Source: Azophilus sp965247035 (GTDB taxonomy: Bacteria > Pseudomonadota > Gammaproteobacteria > Pseudomonadales > Azotimanducaceae). From it: a stretch of DNA of 64,000 bases. Shown here in pieces: positions 46,876 through 56,097 of the stretch (the stretch's first letter is position 1; every line of letters starts with the position of its first letter). Below the pieces are notes generated by a model. The model was not told the DNA's origin, did no database searches, and saw only the letters and a list, made by a program, of their open reading frames with translations. A program made the translations under genes and the position numbers. Location of the stretch: positions 1,302,001-1,366,000 of the forward strand of contig CBDFGJ010000003.1 in NCBI GenBank assembly GCA_965247035.1, in the 5' to 3' direction.

Positions 46876-48252
46876 ATGCCTGAAACCTCGTTTATCGACT
46901 ACAAGATCGCCAACATCGAACTGGCTGAGTTCGGCCGCAAGGAAATCACTCTAGCGGAAGCTGAAATGCCCGCTTTGATGGCCTTGCGTCGCCGCTACCA
47001 GGAAACCCAGCCCCTGGCGGGGGCCAAGATCATTGGCTGCATCCACATGACCATTCAGACGGCGGTGCTGATCGAAACGCTGTTGGCCTTGGGCGCCACG
47101 GTGCGCTGGTCCTCCTGCAATATTTTCTCCACCCAGGATCATGCGGCGGCGGCGATGGCGGACCGGGGCGTGCCGGTATTCGCTTGGAAGGGGGAAACCG
47201 AGCAGGAGTATGAGTGGTGCATTGAACAGGCCATCTTTGAGCGGGGCGTTCCTTGGGACGCCAATCTGTTGCTTGATGATGGCGGCGATCTGACGCAAAT
47301 GATTCATGAGCGCTACCCAGACATGCTTAAGCGCATTCACGGCGTCAGCGAGGAAACCACCACCGGCGTGCATCGCCTGCTCGACATGCTGGAGCAAGGC
47401 GCGCTCAAGACGCCGGCGATCAACGTCAATGATTCCGTCACCAAGTCAAAAAACGACAACCGCTACGGTTGCCGCCACAGCTTGAACGATGCAATCAAGC
47501 GCGGCACGGACATGCTGCTGGCCGGCAAGCGGGCGTTGGTGATCGGCTATGGCGACGTGGGCAAGGGCTCCACCCAAAGCTTGCGGCAGGAGGGCATGAT
47601 TGTGCGTGTGGCGGAAACCGACCCCATCTGCGCCATGCAAGCCTGCATGGACGGCTTTGAGTTGGTTTCGCCCTACCGCCATGGCAGGAACACCGGCAAC
47701 CTTGGTGACATCAACACTGACCTGCTGCAAGACACCGACCTCATCGTCACCTGCACCGGCAACAGCAACGTTTGCGACGCCAACATGCTCAAGAGCCTGA
47801 AGGCTAGTGCCGTTGTGTGCAACATCGGCCACTTCGACAACGAAATCGACACCAAATTCATGCGCGATCATTGGCGTTGGGACAAAGTGAAGGATCAGGT
47901 GCATCAAGTATTCCGCAGCGATGACCGGAGGGATTACTTGATCCTGCTCTCCGAGGGACGGTTGGTGAACTTGGGCAACGCTATGGGCCACCCGTCACGG
48001 GTGATGGACGGCTCCTTCGCCAACCAAGTGCTGGCGCAAATGCACTTGTATCAAGAGCGATGGGCGGACCAACCCGAAAATCAGCGGGCGCCGATATCTA
48101 TTGATCTAGTGCCGAAGAAACTGGACGAAGAGGTAGCCAAACTCATGGTGGAGGGGTTCGGCGGCGTCATCACTCGGCTAACGCCGGAGCAGGCCGAGTA
48201 CATCGGAGTGGACCAACAAGGTCCGTTCAAGCCGGCGCACTACAAATACTAA
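46876..48252 (+). CDS. ahcY: Adenosylhomocysteinase (S-adenosylhomocysteine hydrolase)
   Basis: The 458-residue cytoplasmic enzyme splits S-adenosylhomocysteine into adenosine and homocysteine, completing the methyl cycle. ATG at 46876 follows AGAAGGGA by seven bases. Visible are the substrate-domain IIGCIHMTIQTAVLIETL, the NAD-binding VIGYGDVGKGS, VCNIGHFDNEID, LGNAMGHPS, and the C-terminal GPFKPAHYKY, which reaches into the partner active site in the tetramer. The 120-bp leader shows no SAH riboswitch pattern that I can recognise. Confidence 0.97.
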   Translation: MPETSFIDYKIANIELAEFGRKEITLAEAEMPALMALRRRYQETQPLAGAKIIGCIHMTIQTAVLIETLLALGATVRWSSCNIFSTQDHAAAAMADRGVPVFAWKGETEQEYEWCIEQAIFERGVPWDANLLLDDGGDLTQMIHERYPDMLKRIHGVSEETTTGVHRLLDMLEQGALKTPAINVNDSVTKSKNDNRYGCRHSLNDAIKRGTDMLLAGKRALVIGYGDVGKGSTQSLRQEGMIVRVAETDPICAMQACMDGFELVSPYRHGRNTGNLGDINTDLLQDTDLIVTCTGNSNVCDANMLKSLKASAVVCNIGHFDNEIDTKFMRDHWRWDKVKDQVHQVFRSDDRRDYLILLSEGRLVNLGNAMGHPSRVMDGSFANQVLAQMHLYQERWADQPENQRAPISIDLVPKKLDEEVAKLMVEGFGGVITRLTPEQAEYIGVDQQGPFKPAHYKY

Positions 48253-48262
48253 CCTCCAGTCA

Positions 48263-48792
48263 GGGAACGCGAGGGCGCCCCTCGCAAGAGCCTTCAGCTG
48301 GGAGCGCGAGGGCCCCCCTCGCAAGTAAAGAGGGCCTTCAGCCGGGAGCGCGAGGGCCCCCTCGCAAGAGCCTTCAGCTGGGAGCGCGAGGGCCCCCCTC
48401 GCAAGTAAAGAGGGCCTTCAGCCGGGAGCGCGAGGGCCCCCTCGCAAGAGCCTTCAGCTGGGAGCGCGAGGGCCCCCCTCGCAGGTAAAGAGAGCCTTCA
48501 GCCGGGAGCGCGAGGGCGCCCCTCGCAAGAGCCTTCAGCCTGGGAGCGCGAGGGCCCCCCTCGCAGGTAAAGAGGGCCTTCAGCCGGGAGCGCGAGGGCC
48601 CCCTCGCAAGAGCCTTCAGCCTGGGAGCGCGAGGGCCCCCCTCGCAGGTAAAGAGCCTTCAGCCTGGGAGCGCGAGGGCCCCCCTCGCAGGTAAAGAGCC
48701 TTCAGCTGGGAGCGCTAGGGCCCCCCTCGCAGGTAAAGAGCCTCCAGCCTGGGAGCGCGAGGGCCCCCCTCGCAGGTAAAGAGCCTTCAGCC
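48263..48792. repeat. 13-unit GC-rich tandem repeat array with a hairpin in each unit
   Basis: Thirteen units of 36-45 bp start with GGGAGCGCGAGGG and contain GCGAGGGCCCCCCTCGC, a palindrome able to form a 6- to 7-bp stem, then a spacer ending CCTTCAGC. Two unit types alternate in the first nine copies: short with CAAGAGCC and long with CAAGTAAAGAGGGCC, giving an 80-bp higher-order period. The last four are all long type. The array begins ten bases after the ahcY stop. The adjoining 48793-49045 shows no feature I can support. Confidence 0.9.
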
Positions 48793-49045
48793 GGGCGACC
48801 TTAGACTGTTCTGGTAACCTGAGGTGATCGGGCATTGAGAGCGGAGCGCAATCGGCGTCCACAGGCACGCGCCAGAGTGCGGGCCCGTACCTGATTATCC
48901 ATCGCGGTCGTGCAGACACGTCGTTGCGGAGCGCTGTTCGCGCCGAGCCGGAAGGTCGTGTCCGAAATCGTGTCCAACTGGAGCCCAAACTGCCCCAAAA
49001 CACCCCTAAAATTAGACACGATAGCGATCTAGGTCATTGATTTAT

Positions 49046-49134
49046 TGGCGGAGAGGGAGGGATTCGAACCCTCGATGGGGGTTACCCATACTCCCTTAGC
49101 AGGGGAGCGCCTTCAGCCACTCGGCCACCTCTCC
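49046..49134 (-). tRNA. serX-like tRNA-Ser: tRNA-Ser (anticodon GCU)
   Basis: The minus strand folds as a class II tRNA. Acceptor GGAGAGG (5' end at 49134) pairs with CCTCTCC, D-arm GCCGAGTGGCTGAAGGC, anticodon loop CTGCTAA giving GCU (codons AGC/AGU), a long variable arm GTATGGGTAACCCCCATC and T-arm GAGGGTTCGAATCCCTC. Discriminator G and an encoded CCA end at 49046. The long variable arm is the serine identity feature. Confidence 0.96.
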
Positions 49135-49189
49135 GGGATGATCGGCCCGCTAGCCGAGCCAAAAGTATACATGCAAACCCGGTAGGACG

Positions 49190-49425
49190 CTTCGCGCCTC
49201 ATCCCGGCGGTCGGGCTTCAGAACAAGGCGCTTCGCAACCTGAACTGCCGGCGCATCCAAGTGGACGAAGCTTGGCGCTTCGTTCACGCGAAGCGGAGGA
49301 ACGCGCCCCACGCCAGTCCACGCTCGCCGAAGCCGGCGACATCGTGAAGTTGGTCGAGCAGGCGCAACGGCCTCGCCCGCGTCGCCTTTGCAAGAAACGG
49401 ACCGAAGATTCAAACTGAGCCACTA
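49190..49425 (+). pseudogene. IS1-like transposase remnant
   Basis: From about 49225 a frame reads KALRNLNCRRIQVDEAWRFV then HAKRRNAPHA. This resembles the first catalytic block of IS1-family transposases, where relatives have LRCRRVQVDEIWSFV.AK..N. The frame shifts afterwards (KLVEQAQRPRPRRLCKK continues in another phase). No start, end or inverted repeats can be defined. It lies between the tRNA gene and glnE. Confidence 0.55.
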
Positions 49426-49510
49426 CCGTGTTTTCCGTGAAATTGCATGCTGATTTTTCATCCTGTATGGATGCTGGATCACAGCAAAAGTTGAGGGCTG
49501 AGCATTGTCG

Positions 49511-52471
49511 ATGGATTGGTCCTCCCCCGATAAGGCGAACGCCGCCAAAAGCGTTCTGGCGCTGGCGGTCGAGGGCGAGGGATTCTGGAACATGCGCCCG
49601 CATCGACCGGATAGCGCCCAGGCCGGCTTCAACCGTTTGCGCAGCGTGGCGTTGCGCCGCAACTTGCAGTTGTTGGCCGATGCGCTCAATACGCCTGAGG
49701 GTGGTGCGTTCTTCTCCTTCATCCTGGGCAACAGCCCGCATTTGAGCGGGCTACTCATGCGCGACCCGACATTCGCTGAAGGCTTGGTCACCGAGACCCC
49801 GGACGCCATTTCCGGACGGCTGCGCAGGCAGCTTGCCGAGACCGATCCAGAGATGGACCGAGCGGAATTGATGCGGTTCCTGCGGGTGTCGCGCAACCGC
49901 GTGGCAATCGCTGCCGCCGTCTTTGATTGTTTTGGCATTTGGGGCGTCATGCAATGCGCAGACCTGCTTTCGGACATGGCGGACCACGCTGTGCGCTTAG
50001 CGGTCTTGCATTTGGTGTTGAAAGCGGTGGCCGGCGGTGACCTCGCGCCTCCGGCGGGGACGGAGCGGTGCGGCTACTTCGCCTTGGCCATGGGCAAACA
50101 TGGCTCGCAAGAGCTGAACTATTCCTCGGACATTGACCTGATCGTTCTCTACGATCCGTCGCGCACCGGCTATCAAGGGGTGAGGCCCGAGCCTGAGTTT
50201 TTCTCCCGCCTGACAAGGGGCTTAGTGCAAATACTGGAGACGCGGGACGCCAACGGCTATGTCTTCCGCACAGACCTGCGCCTGCGCCCAGACGCCGCTT
50301 CAACGCCGCTGGCCATCAGGCTGGACTTCGCGCTTGACTACTACAACAGCAAAGGGCGCACTTGGGAGCGCGCCGCGTTGATCAAGGCCCGTCCGGTGGC
50401 GGGCGACCTTGAAGCCGGGGCCGATTTCCTACGTCGTGTCTCGCCCTTCATTTGGGATGAGGGGCTTGACTTTACCTCGGTGGAACAGATTCGCTCTATG
50501 AGCGAGCAGATCCACGACTTTCACGGCCATGGCGCCGTTAAGCTGGCGGGCCAAAACGTTAAGCTCGGCCGGGGTGGCATCAGGGAGATCGAGTTTTTCG
50601 TACACATACATCAGCTTGCCTATGGCGGCCGCAGCCGCCGGCTGCGGGGACGCCAAGTGTTGCCGATGCTCAGCATCTTGGAGCGCGAGCACCACCTGAT
50701 GCCGCGGGAGGCGGAGACCTTGGGCAATGCGTACCTGTTGCTGCGCCGGGTGGAGCACCGTCTGCAGATGGTGGGTGACAACCAGACCCAGACCCTGCCT
50801 GAATCCGACGATGGTTTGGACCACATCGCCACCTTCCTGAATCTGCCCTCGCAGCAGCAGCTCGGCACCCTGCTGGGTTCGGCGGCAGCCGAGGTCCATG
50901 CCCTGTACCTGAGCCGGTTCAACATTCCGGAGCGCGAGCACGACCTTGGCGAGGGCGTTCTGGCCGGGCCACAAGGCAGCGCGGACACCCTTGAACGGCT
51001 GCGGGCCATGGGCTTTTGCGATGTGGGCACGGCCGTTGAAAGATTCCGCGGCTGGGCCGAGGGGCGCCATGCCGCAACCGCTTCGGCGTCGGTGCAAAAG
51101 ATGGTGCGCGAAGTCCTGCACGACATCGTGCATGCAGTAGGCAAAACGCCGGAACCCGACCGGACGCTGGAGCGTTTGGATCGTTTTCTGGCCGGCTTGA
51201 TGGAGGATGTTCCCTTCTTCTCAATGCTGCGGGCGAATACTTGGCTGCTGCACCTGATCGCGGTGGTTATGGGCTGTGCCCCGCACACCGCCGACCGGCT
51301 CAGCGCCAACCCAAGGCTGCTGCAAGCGGCGCTTGATCCATCATTTTTCCTGCCGGTGCCCGACCCGGCCGACTTGGCGGCGGATCTCAGGGAACGCCTT
51401 GGCGACCCAGGCAACTTCCGCACGCAGGTGGGCCGCATTGCTGTTTGGGCGCAAGACCGTCAATTCCAAGTCTGCGTGCAGACGCTTCAGCACCTCATCA
51501 TGCCGGAGGAAGCACCCGCTTCGCGTTCGCGCATAGCGGATGTGGTCATTGAGACCCTGATGCAGCAGGCGATGGAGAACTTTGCGCAGCGGCATGGCCC
51601 GGCCGTTTGGGGTTGGGCCCTAGTGGCCGTGGGTGACCTAGGTGCCAACGACATGATTTTTGGATCGAACCTGGATCTTGTTTTGGTGACGGACGAGGCG
51701 CAAGACGACTTGATGGCCACTCACGGGCGGCCTGTGCCAACGCGCCGCCTCCGTTTGCGCACCGTTCAGCGCTTCGCCGCGGCCATTCGCGCTCAGGCGG
51801 TCTTTGACGGTTTGCGCCAAGTGAACCTACGGATGACCTCGCTAGCGTTGTTGCGGGAGGATGCGCCGACCTTCAAACTCGGCTTGAAGCCCATCGGTGC
51901 TGCAAAGCTGGACCTGGTGGCCATGGCTCGCGCTAGGGTGGTCTGCGGCGACCCGGCGACAGTGGAGGCGGTGAAGTCGGCCATCCAGCGGGTTCTGACG
52001 CGACCCCGGGACCCCGCTCTTTTGCGAGCAGGGCTGGCCGGGGTGCGCGAAGCTTTGGCCGCCGAGGCTGGGGCCGCCCAAGCCAGTGGCGATTCGTCCG
52101 CGCTGCGGCCTGTGCGCGACGGCTTGTTGGACTTGGAGTGTATTGCGCGGCTGCTGCAGTTGCGGCATTCGCATGAATCGTCCGCCGTTTTGGCTCAAGG
52201 ATTGACGGCCAGCTTCGAAGCGCTGGCGAGCGCCGGCCTGTTGGCGCAGGATGAGGCCGCCTCCCTCGCCGACGCCGCTCGGCTGCAGCGTGCGGTGCAA
52301 GCCTATCTGCGGCTGACATGGGGCGATGACGCCCATGTTCACGAGGTGCCGGATGCGGGCAAGGCGCGCTTGGCCGAGGCGTTTGAGATGGATGACTTCA
52401 AGGCGCTTGAAGCCAAGCTCCGGCGAACGCAGAGGGATGTGTTGGAGTGCTATCGACACCACTTCGGCTGA
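49511..52471 (+). CDS. glnE: Bifunctional glutamine synthetase adenylyltransferase / adenylyl-removing enzyme
   Basis: The protein of about 986 residues controls glutamine synthetase by adding AMP to a tyrosine or removing it, in response to PII. It has two nucleotidyltransferase domains. The N-terminal one carries AMGKHGSQELNYSSDIDLIVLYD (two metal Asp), and KLGRGGIREIEFFVHIHQL follows it. The second has VAVGDLGANDMIFGSNLDLVLV, in which the usual second GS-D motif is partly changed to SNLDL. Start choice: ATG 49511, or TTG 49505, which has GAGGG seven bases upstream. The LNYSSDID form is more usual in alphaproteobacteria than in enterics. Confidence 0.92.
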   Translation: MDWSSPDKANAAKSVLALAVEGEGFWNMRPHRPDSAQAGFNRLRSVALRRNLQLLADALNTPEGGAFFSFILGNSPHLSGLLMRDPTFAEGLVTETPDAISGRLRRQLAETDPEMDRAELMRFLRVSRNRVAIAAAVFDCFGIWGVMQCADLLSDMADHAVRLAVLHLVLKAVAGGDLAPPAGTERCGYFALAMGKHGSQELNYSSDIDLIVLYDPSRTGYQGVRPEPEFFSRLTRGLVQILETRDANGYVFRTDLRLRPDAASTPLAIRLDFALDYYNSKGRTWERAALIKARPVAGDLEAGADFLRRVSPFIWDEGLDFTSVEQIRSMSEQIHDFHGHGAVKLAGQNVKLGRGGIREIEFFVHIHQLAYGGRSRRLRGRQVLPMLSILEREHHLMPREAETLGNAYLLLRRVEHRLQMVGDNQTQTLPESDDGLDHIATFLNLPSQQQLGTLLGSAAAEVHALYLSRFNIPEREHDLGEGVLAGPQGSADTLERLRAMGFCDVGTAVERFRGWAEGRHAATASASVQKMVREVLHDIVHAVGKTPEPDRTLERLDRFLAGLMEDVPFFSMLRANTWLLHLIAVVMGCAPHTADRLSANPRLLQAALDPSFFLPVPDPADLAADLRERLGDPGNFRTQVGRIAVWAQDRQFQVCVQTLQHLIMPEEAPASRSRIADVVIETLMQQAMENFAQRHGPAVWGWALVAVGDLGANDMIFGSNLDLVLVTDEAQDDLMATHGRPVPTRRLRLRTVQRFAAAIRAQAVFDGLRQVNLRMTSLALLREDAPTFKLGLKPIGAAKLDLVAMARARVVCGDPATVEAVKSAIQRVLTRPRDPALLRAGLAGVREALAAEAGAAQASGDSSALRPVRDGLLDLECIARLLQLRHSHESSAVLAQGLTASFEALASAGLLAQDEAASLADAARLQRAVQAYLRLTWGDDAHVHEVPDAGKARLAEAFEMDDFKALEAKLRRTQRDVLECYRHHFG

Positions 52472-52549
52472 GCAATCAGCAAGAGCACCTTGTTGTCTAG
52501 ATGGATTGGTGGCTACAATTGGCGTGATTTCTCCAAGGGCGGGAGCTTA

Positions 52550-52891
52550 ATGGAAATTGTAACCAGGCAGCTTGGAAGTGCGCTGGTGGCGGCCGTAAGC
52601 GGGCGGGTGGATTCGTTGACCGCCGTTGAATTCCAGCAAGGCTTGTCCAACGCCATTGAGGCTGGTGGCGGCAAGCTCGTGCTTGATTGCGGCGAACTGT
52701 CATACATCAGCAGCGCCGGCTTGCGCGCTTTGCTCGTTTGTATCAAGCAAGCTGACGCCGCGGAAGGGAGGCTAAACCTGTGCTGCGTGCCCGACCGCAT
52801 CCGTGAAGTTCTTGATGTGAGCGGCTTTGTGCGGTTCACCCAGCTGTTTAACACCATCGCGGAGGCCGAAGCAGGCATATCGGCGGGCTAG
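52550..52891 (+). CDS. STAS-domain anti-sigma factor antagonist
   Basis: From ATG 52550 (GGGAG five bases upstream) a 113-residue single STAS domain is encoded: VAAVSGRVDSLTAVEFQQGL, LVLDCGELSYISSAGLRALL and RIREVLDVSGFVRFTQLFNT. The Ser in YISSAGLRAL is the site phosphorylated by anti-sigma kinases in SpoIIAA/RsbV-type partner switches. No kinase or sigma gene is near, so the regulated partner is unknown. It follows glnE by 78 bases and may share its transcript. Confidence 0.88.
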   Translation: MEIVTRQLGSALVAAVSGRVDSLTAVEFQQGLSNAIEAGGGKLVLDCGELSYISSAGLRALLVCIKQADAAEGRLNLCCVPDRIREVLDVSGFVRFTQLFNTIAEAEAGISAG

Positions 52892-52982
52892 CTTGATGCG
52901 TCTTGTTCAGATCTTGCGGGCGGCGACTTTAAAGCCGCCATTGGCCGAAGTTCATCAATAGCTTCATCAGAGGAAAGCAGCG

Positions 52983-53531
52983 ATGCAGCACTTAACGAAG
53001 ACCGATCTTGAAGCCGGCCTGCCGCACATTCAAGAGTCACCCAAGGATGGCGGCTCGCTGGAGATGATCGTGCGCCGGCCACGCATCGACGAGCGGGAGT
53101 GCCTGCAGGAGGGAACGCTGGACTTGGCCGAAGGCCTAGTCGGCGATAACTGGCGCATCAAGGGCAGTTCGATGACGGCGGACGGCTCGGCCCACCCGGA
53201 AATGCAGCTCAACATCATGAATGTTCGCGTCGTTGCTTTGGTGGCGCAGGAGCGCGAGCGATGGCCTTTGGCGGGAGATCAACTTTACTTGGACCTTGAC
53301 CTCAGCAGCGACAACCTGCCCTTGGGCAGCCGCATCGACTTGGGTGAAGCCGTCATTGAAGTGACCTCGCCGCCACACACGGGTTGTAAAAAGTTCGTGT
53401 CTCGCTTTGGCTTGGAGGCCATGAAATTCGTCAACTCAGGCTTGGGAAAGAGGCTGAATCTGCGCGGTATCAACGCCAAGGTGGTCCGTGCGGGCCGCAT
53501 CAAGGTCGGCGACATCGCCAACGTGTGCTAA
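52983..53531 (+). CDS. MOSC-domain protein
   Basis: The 182-residue protein has the MOSC pattern: LDLAEGLVGDNWRIKG at the entry, MNVRVVALVAQERERWPLAGDQL and DLDLSSDNLPLGSRIDLG in the middle, and SPPHTGCKKFVSRFG with the conserved Cys. The domain occurs in molybdenum-cofactor sulfurases and the YiiM/mARC group, which handle sulfur or Moco-dependent reduction. A stand-alone MOSC of this size is usually of unknown substrate. Position after the STAS gene may be incidental. Confidence 0.85.
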   Translation: MQHLTKTDLEAGLPHIQESPKDGGSLEMIVRRPRIDERECLQEGTLDLAEGLVGDNWRIKGSSMTADGSAHPEMQLNIMNVRVVALVAQERERWPLAGDQLYLDLDLSSDNLPLGSRIDLGEAVIEVTSPPHTGCKKFVSRFGLEAMKFVNSGLGKRLNLRGINAKVVRAGRIKVGDIANVC

Positions 53532-53689
53532 TTGCTTCCCAACCTCATAGGACCAACCTGCCGTGCCACCACCCCCGACGAACCTGCCATAGCTGCGCCT
53601 GACCTGCTGCCTGCAACGGGGCAATTCGGAGCTCCAAAGGACTGCTTGGAGCACAGGCGGCACCGAGCTTCCTAGGCAACTTCACGACG

Positions 53690-54472
53690 ATGCCATCGAC
53701 AATGAAACCACTCAAGTTGTTTTGGTCACGGGGGCATGAAGCCAATGCGGGGGATTGGTTCTCGCCCTTGATTTGCGAATACTTGAGCTCTCGCCCAGTG
53801 GTCTATGCCGACCCCCGAAGCTGCGACCTTATTGCCGTGGGCAGCGAGCTGAAACGTTTAAAAAAGTCCCACTTCCTGCACCGTCTTGGCTTTACGCGCC
53901 AGGTTGACCTTTGGGGCACTGGCTCCTTGCGCCCTAATGATCGCCTGGCACGTTCCTATCGCCCGCATGCCGTTCGCGGCCGGCTGACCTTGGCTTTATG
54001 TGATGTGGTGGATGGGTCAACAAGGCTTGGCGACCCGGGCCTGTTGGCCGGTCTGCTGCTTGATCGACCGATAGCGAAGCGGTACGGGACCGGCGTCATT
54101 CCTCACCTTATGGACCGGGGCCACCCGAAACTGGCCGCTTTTGTCGCCGCTCGGCACCACGTTCGCCTGCTCGACATTGGCTCACCAGCGAAAATCCTGT
54201 TGAGGGAGATGGCGGAATGCGAGCAGATCCTTTCCTCCTCCCTGCACGGCCTCGTGTTCGCCGATGCATTGGGCATTCCGAACCGATGGGTCACCATATC
54301 CGGGCAGTGGATCGGAGGGCGGCACAAATTCGACGACTATTACAGCGCCTTTGGAATTGAGCAGCAACCAGCGCGCTTGGCGGAAATGCGGGAAGAAGCC
54401 GCTGCTTGCTCGGACCGCCGCCCGGGCATTGAGGAACTCAAGCGCGGCTTGATCGCTAGCTTCCCAGGCTAG
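53690..54472 (+). CDS. Polysaccharide pyruvyl transferase family protein
   Basis: The protein of about 260 residues starts at ATG 53690 or ATG 53702 (MKPLKLFWSRG). Family features are NAGDWFSPLICEYLS near the N-terminus, DLIAVGSELKRL, and the C-terminal SSSLHGLVFADALGIPNRW that forms the phosphoenolpyruvate/sugar site. Members add pyruvate ketals to exopolysaccharide or cell-wall sugars in the cytoplasm. It converges with an O-antigen-ligase-like gene, which together suggest a small surface-glycan locus. Confidence 0.82.
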   Translation: MPSTMKPLKLFWSRGHEANAGDWFSPLICEYLSSRPVVYADPRSCDLIAVGSELKRLKKSHFLHRLGFTRQVDLWGTGSLRPNDRLARSYRPHAVRGRLTLALCDVVDGSTRLGDPGLLAGLLLDRPIAKRYGTGVIPHLMDRGHPKLAAFVAARHHVRLLDIGSPAKILLREMAECEQILSSSLHGLVFADALGIPNRWVTISGQWIGGRHKFDDYYSAFGIEQQPARLAEMREEAAACSDRRPGIEELKRGLIASFPG

Positions 54473-54589
54473 AGCCTCTTGCGGATGAGGTCCAATCTGG
54501 CCGGCCGGTAAGCGCACCATGCCCACCCGGTGCCCAGCCACGATCAGGCCCGCTCCGTTCAAGCTGGTTCCATGAAAGGCGCAGCTTCG

Positions 54590-55750
54590 TTAGTCGATAG
54601 CGGGCCTCAGCGGCGCCCTCGCCAAGCCGGCGGCCAGAACCATGACCGGCAGCCAGAAATAGCACCAGAACAGGGTTGTGCGAACGAGGATTTGATCGCC
54701 GCTAGTGACGCTGGCCAATAGGGCGTATGCCAGCATGAGCACCCAGTCGCGCGCGGGCGCTGTTGGGGTTGATTGCCTGTAGGCGGAGCCCAGCAGCCAT
54801 CCGACAACGGCTAGGAATGTCGCCAGACCCAGCAGCCCTTGGTGATGAAGGATGGCGAGATACAAGCTATGTGCGGTGTGGGCGACCTCGCCGTTGCTCA
54901 ATTCAATTTCCACGTTGCCGGTCGCGCCGCAGCCGACAAGGGGATTGCAGTGGCCGAACGCGGCCCAGAATTCGGCCCAGATTATGGGGCGGAACGATAG
55001 CCCCCTATCCAACCAGATCACTTGGAATCCATCAGGACCAAGCAATACGGCGACGCCGACGAGAGTCGCCAAAGCACCGCCGCCGAGCCAGCACAGAACG
55101 CGCAGGTTCGGCCGCAAGGCCAACAGCACCACCAATAGATAGGCCCCCAACGCACTGCGGGAACTCGACAGGACGGCGAAGGCGCAAGGTGCGGCGCAAG
55201 CCAGAAGCCAGCGCGCCGGAAGGCGGTGTTGGCGGACGCTGTTGCACACCGGCAAGGTGGTGGACAGCAGCAGAATCGAAGCGTGGATGGGATTGTCCAG
55301 CCCCAGCCATCCCATCAGTCTGGGATAGCCGGGGTCCATCGTCGACAGCCAATGGCCGATGGCAAGCACCGCCCCCAGATTGGCCGCCAGCAGAAGGCCC
55401 TGTTTGACCTGTTCAACGGTCTGTGGTTGCTGTCTGACCAACTCTGTGACGCCAACGTGGATGGCCAAAATGCACCAGCCAGAAATCATGAAATCCAGGA
55501 CGTGCTCCAAGCTGATGGCCGCACTCCAAGCCAAAGACAGCAAGGGCATGGCCAAAAGTGCTGGCACGGTCCAGCCGCCCCGGCCGAAAGCCCTCGCCAG
55601 CACTTGCCAGTCGAGCAGATAAACGTGGGCGGCGGCGGCCGCCAGGTACAGTAGCCAATTGCGCTGGTGCTGCTCCGGAACGAAAAAAAAGCTGGCGATG
55701 AGCAGCCAGAGCAAAAAACCGAACAGGCGCAACAGGCGCGGTTGCCTCAT
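54590..55750 (-). CDS. O-antigen ligase / polymerase family membrane protein (WaaL/Wzy-like)
   Basis: The 386-residue inner-membrane protein has roughly ten hydrophobic segments and a large periplasmic loop. The loop contains GLDNPIHASILLL, SSRSALGAYLLV, and the late motif HTAHSLYLAILHHQGLLG that matches the conserved H..YL....E.G..G block of O-antigen ligases. Such enzymes transfer or polymerise lipid-linked glycans on the periplasmic side. Ligase and polymerase cannot be told apart from sequence alone. It converges with the pyruvyl transferase. Confidence 0.82.
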   Translation of the reverse strand: MRQPRLLRLFGFLLWLLIASFFFVPEQHQRNWLLYLAAAAAHVYLLDWQVLARAFGRGGWTVPALLAMPLLSLAWSAAISLEHVLDFMISGWCILAIHVGVTELVRQQPQTVEQVKQGLLLAANLGAVLAIGHWLSTMDPGYPRLMGWLGLDNPIHASILLLSTTLPVCNSVRQHRLPARWLLACAAPCAFAVLSSSRSALGAYLLVVLLALRPNLRVLCWLGGGALATLVGVAVLLGPDGFQVIWLDRGLSFRPIIWAEFWAAFGHCNPLVGCGATGNVEIELSNGEVAHTAHSLYLAILHHQGLLGLATFLAVVGWLLGSAYRQSTPTAPARDWVLMLAYALLASVTSGDQILVRTTLFWCYFWLPVMVLAAGLARAPLRPAID

Positions 55751-55770
55751 GGCCTTGGAGATTTCATGGA

Positions 55771-56097
55771 ATGCCTGGGTCGCCCATTCGTTGCGCTAGT
55801 GCGCCGACATGTTATGACTTGCCGTGCTTGTTGGTCCAGCGTGCGTCAACACCCTTCCGCGACCGCTTGGCGGGCTCGTCCGCCCAGCCCCCCGGGGTCT
55901 CTCCCGCCTTGGTTGACGCGTTTTCCCCTCGCTTGTTGTGGCTGCGTGGCACCGGCGTGCAATCTCGAATCACAGACTTGCGCACCAAGGTTGAAGTTCT
56001 TGAGCGGAGCCTGATCGATGAGCAGTATCGGTTGTGCAAGGAAATCAACGAATTGGAGGGAGGTTCACGCCGAGCATCCGGTCAGGACGGACGGTGA
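55771..56097 (+). other. Open frame ending in a coiled-coil, doubtful gene
   Basis: The frame encodes a non-descript first half and a coiled-coil-like end (RITDLRTKVEVLERSLIDEQ then YRLCKEINELEGG) with heptad spacing, loosely SlyX-like. A shorter version could start after 55930, but no good start or ribosome site is visible, and the 3' end overlaps the GDPD gene by 53 bases. It may be a remnant or a chance frame. Confidence 0.2.

Noticed and set aside
48263..48792. Possible CRISPR array
   Set aside because: The units are repeats throughout with no unique spacers. The alternating segments are themselves repeated, and no cas gene is near.
55771..56097. A SlyX homologue
   Set aside because: The coiled-coil end is only loosely similar, the start is unsupported and the frame overlaps a convergent gene. 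It is kept only as a low-confidence note.
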